DNA of 52,153 nt from an uncultured Opitutales bacterium (GTDB lineage: Bacteria > Verrucomicrobiota > Verrucomicrobiia > Opitutales > UBA953): NCBI GenBank assembly GCA_934675585.1, contig CAKUQY010000013.1:1-52153 (forward strand), read 5' to 3'. The translations under genes were made by a program, and so were the position numbers. Positions 50,686-52,153 of this stretch are shown here, in pieces; the stretch's first letter is position 1, and each line of letters begins with the position of its first letter. Under the pieces are notes generated by a model. It saw only the letters and a program-made list of their open reading frames with translations, did no database searches and was not told where the DNA came from.

Positions 50686-52086
50686 TTAAGTGCCTGCGGC
50701 GGCGGCTTCGAGCGCGGCAACGCGTGCGATGAGCGCGTCGAGGGCGGTTTGGTCGGCTTTGGTTGTGATGTCGGGAATATCTGATTTGAAAGCGATAGTT
50801 TCGTTTTTGGTTAAACCGTAAAGATTGATCGTCGCAAAATATGTCGAGCCAACAGATTGGAAAACCATTGCGCCACGAGAGCCACTTATTTTGACAGCAC
50901 CGCCTTGTTCTAAATCTACATCATCAGCGGCAAAATGAAGCCATTTTCCAAGGATTGTTTTCGTTCCCGTGATTTGTTGGTCGCTTGCGAGGTCAGCGAG
51001 ACCAGAGAGGTCGATTGTTGGAATGTCTTTCATTCGGGCGATTTTAAGTTTTTTATTTTCTTCATTGTTGGCTGGTTCGAGATAGAAATCTTCGTAAACG
51101 CCATTGTCCTTGCCATAAACACGAATTCTATCGCGCTGGTAGCGCGTCAACCATTGTGTCCAGCTTACGGTAGAACCTGCGCCACCTGCCACGTAAAGCC
51201 CGCCATTGTCGCCGCTTTGCGATGCGAAAATGGCTTTGCCGTGAATGCCCAAACTGCCCGCTGTTGGGCTGCTGTTGGTTGCAAAAAACTTTGCCATGCC
51301 GTTGGTTGTTGACTTGAGTAATGCAGCATTGACGACGTGGTATTCGGTGGGGTCGTTAATTGAGCCCGCGATTTTAACCGTTCCCAAATTTTGGGTGGTT
51401 GCCGTGCCAAATGTTTCAGGGATCATTTGGCGCAACTCTTCGACCGAGGTCATCAGATAACTCACGTTATTTTCAACTGGGACAAATTGAGTTTTTGGGA
51501 CATAGACGGTTGCGGCATCGGTGATTAAATAATAGGTGTGTTCGGGCTTGTCTTCGATTGCGTCGTATTCGGCTTGCGTGCATTCAACAAGCATTACCGC
51601 GCCGACATTGTAGCCCGGACCGGCAGGCACGTCGCCGTCGCGAATGACATTGTTAGTGATTGTCGCCGAAAGCGTCTTGGTCGCGTGCACATTCCCGTCA
51701 GTGTCTGTCCACTGAAATTCAAGCGAAAACGCTGCACTTGCCACGTCGTCTTCTGCGCCCGTGTTGACTTTCAACGCTTCATCGATGATTGAGCCGCTGA
51801 CATTGAATTTTAGCGTTCCCACGGCGAGCCCGTCATCGTCGGCGACAAAGGTTTGTGTCTCGGCTTTGAGAGCGAGCAGTGTGTCGTATTGCCCTTGCAC
51901 TTTCAAGCCCATTGTGAGCTTGCTCAGCTCGGCAACGGTCGGGGCTTGCGTTCCCGCAAAAGCCACTTCGATTTCAACGTCGTTGCCGCGCTTAAATTCA
52001 AACGAAGTTGCGTTCCCGCTAAACGTGTAGGGCTTGATCGGACCTGTGCCCTCGGAGATTTTGTAACTGCTCGCAATCGTATTTCG
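50686..52086 (-). CDS. Phage tail fibre-like protein, 5' end disrupted
   Basis: The frame runs 466 codons from 52086, with a TGA directly upstream and no ATG or TTG start in the first 40 codons; a GTG lies at 51966. The upstream 40 residues (YKISEGTGPIKPYTFSGNAT, FEFKRGNDVEIE) clearly look coding. About 45-100 is strand-rich with Ig-like text (DTDGNVHATKTLSATITNN). About 200-390 holds Gly/Thr/Ser-rich fibre-like text. The C-terminus is a short coiled coil (ALDALIARVAALEAAAAGT), as in fibre trimerisation ends. A start codon may be lost by frameshift or lie beyond the window. Likely a host-binding fibre. Confidence 0.65.
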   Translation of the reverse strand, partial: RNTIASSYKISEGTGPIKPYTFSGNATSFEFKRGNDVEIEVAFAGTQAPTVAELSKLTMGLKVQGQYDTLLALKAETQTFVADDDGLAVGTLKFNVSGSIIDEALKVNTGAEDDVASAAFSLEFQWTDTDGNVHATKTLSATITNNVIRDGDVPAGPGYNVGAVMLVECTQAEYDAIEDKPEHTYYLITDAATVYVPKTQFVPVENNVSYLMTSVEELRQMIPETFGTATTQNLGTVKIAGSINDPTEYHVVNAALLKSTTNGMAKFFATNSSPTAGSLGIHGKAIFASQSGDNGGLYVAGGAGSTVSWTQWLTRYQRDRIRVYGKDNGVYEDFYLEPANNEENKKLKIARMKDIPTIDLSGLADLASDQQITGTKTILGKWLHFAADDVDLEQGGAVKISGSRGAMVFQSVGSTYFATINLYGLTKNETIAFKSDIPDITTKADQTALDALIARVAALEAAAAGT

Positions 52087-52153
52087 TCAAATAAAAAGGA
52101 CACCGAAGATTTTTTTGAGAGGAAAGATTCTGGGAGTTATTCTTCATTTAAGA

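Noticed and set aside
1..52153. tRNA, rRNA or riboswitch genes
   Set aside because: I looked in the gaps and saw no cloverleaf with GTTCRA arm and CCA end, no rRNA text and no conserved riboswitch core. Weak cases cannot be excluded by eye.
1..52153. Uptake-like word as a restriction-avoidance or HIP1-type palindrome
   Set aside because: The word is not palindromic, is enriched not avoided, and forms inverted pairs as terminators; HIP1 is a palindrome (GCGATCGC).

Overview
The window looks like chromosome from a Gram-negative bacterium, most likely a Verrucomicrobiota member of the Opitutae type. The signs are apolipoprotein N-acyltransferase, a 4.5 kb autotransporter, a PEP-CTERM protein, a long PurF and few Shine-Dalgarno sequences. 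The lineage is an inference, not proven here. Composition is moderate in GC, with A/T-rich intergenic DNA.

Layout. 1-552: A/T-rich DNA with two 73-bp REP/BIME-like palindromes and a terminator. 553-28028: about 27 kb read almost entirely on the minus strand. It holds transketolase, an orphan OppC-type permease, a subtilase-like autotransporter, Lnt, a HemG/HemY-type oxidase, a NhaD-type antiporter, Sua5/TsaC, a one-TM protein, RibD, AguB-like amidase, a solitary DNA methyltransferase beside a restriction-gene remnant, PurF, HPF, a TPR protein, Cmk, a type IV-like pseudopilin, a split ThrE exporter, an AspT-family transporter and a HipBA pair. 28353-34958: plus strand (except the PEP-CTERM gene), with a GT4 glycosyltransferase ending in a C10 tract followed by a second GT fragment, a GH13 enzyme and a HAD-DciA fusion. 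34975-39577: minus strand, with a U32 peptidase, a chimeric nuclease/REP transposase, a SpoU methyltransferase, a PfkB kinase and an M50 protease. 39731-52153: a rearranged prophage remnant. A polyvalent-protein fragment, an HTH protein and a GpA-type terminase lie on the plus strand. Tail genes lie on the minus strand: tail tube candidate, G/GT chaperone with a -1 frameshift site, tape measure, BACON-domain protein and fibre-like protein. No portal, capsid or integrase gene is seen.

The most striking feature is a non-palindromic short word, CGTTCCCGCG (complement CGCGGGAACG), repeated throughout the window on both strands, inside genes and between them. By hand I count about 70 copies of its 7-base core in the first 13 kb, where about one is expected from composition. 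Inverted pairs of it form terminators. It forces peptides such as VPA, AGT, RER and RSR into many unrelated proteins, and it thins out in the prophage tail genes. This is the pattern of a DNA uptake sequence, at higher density than known ones, in a lineage where I know of none described.

A second layer is a set of microsatellite-like short-period repeats that separate the prophage genes and also interrupt host coding regions. Other notable items are a chimeric RAYT whose 3' end lies inside its own REP sequence, a subtilase passenger lacking all three catalytic residues, a poly-C contingency-like tract and a fused HAD-DciA protein.
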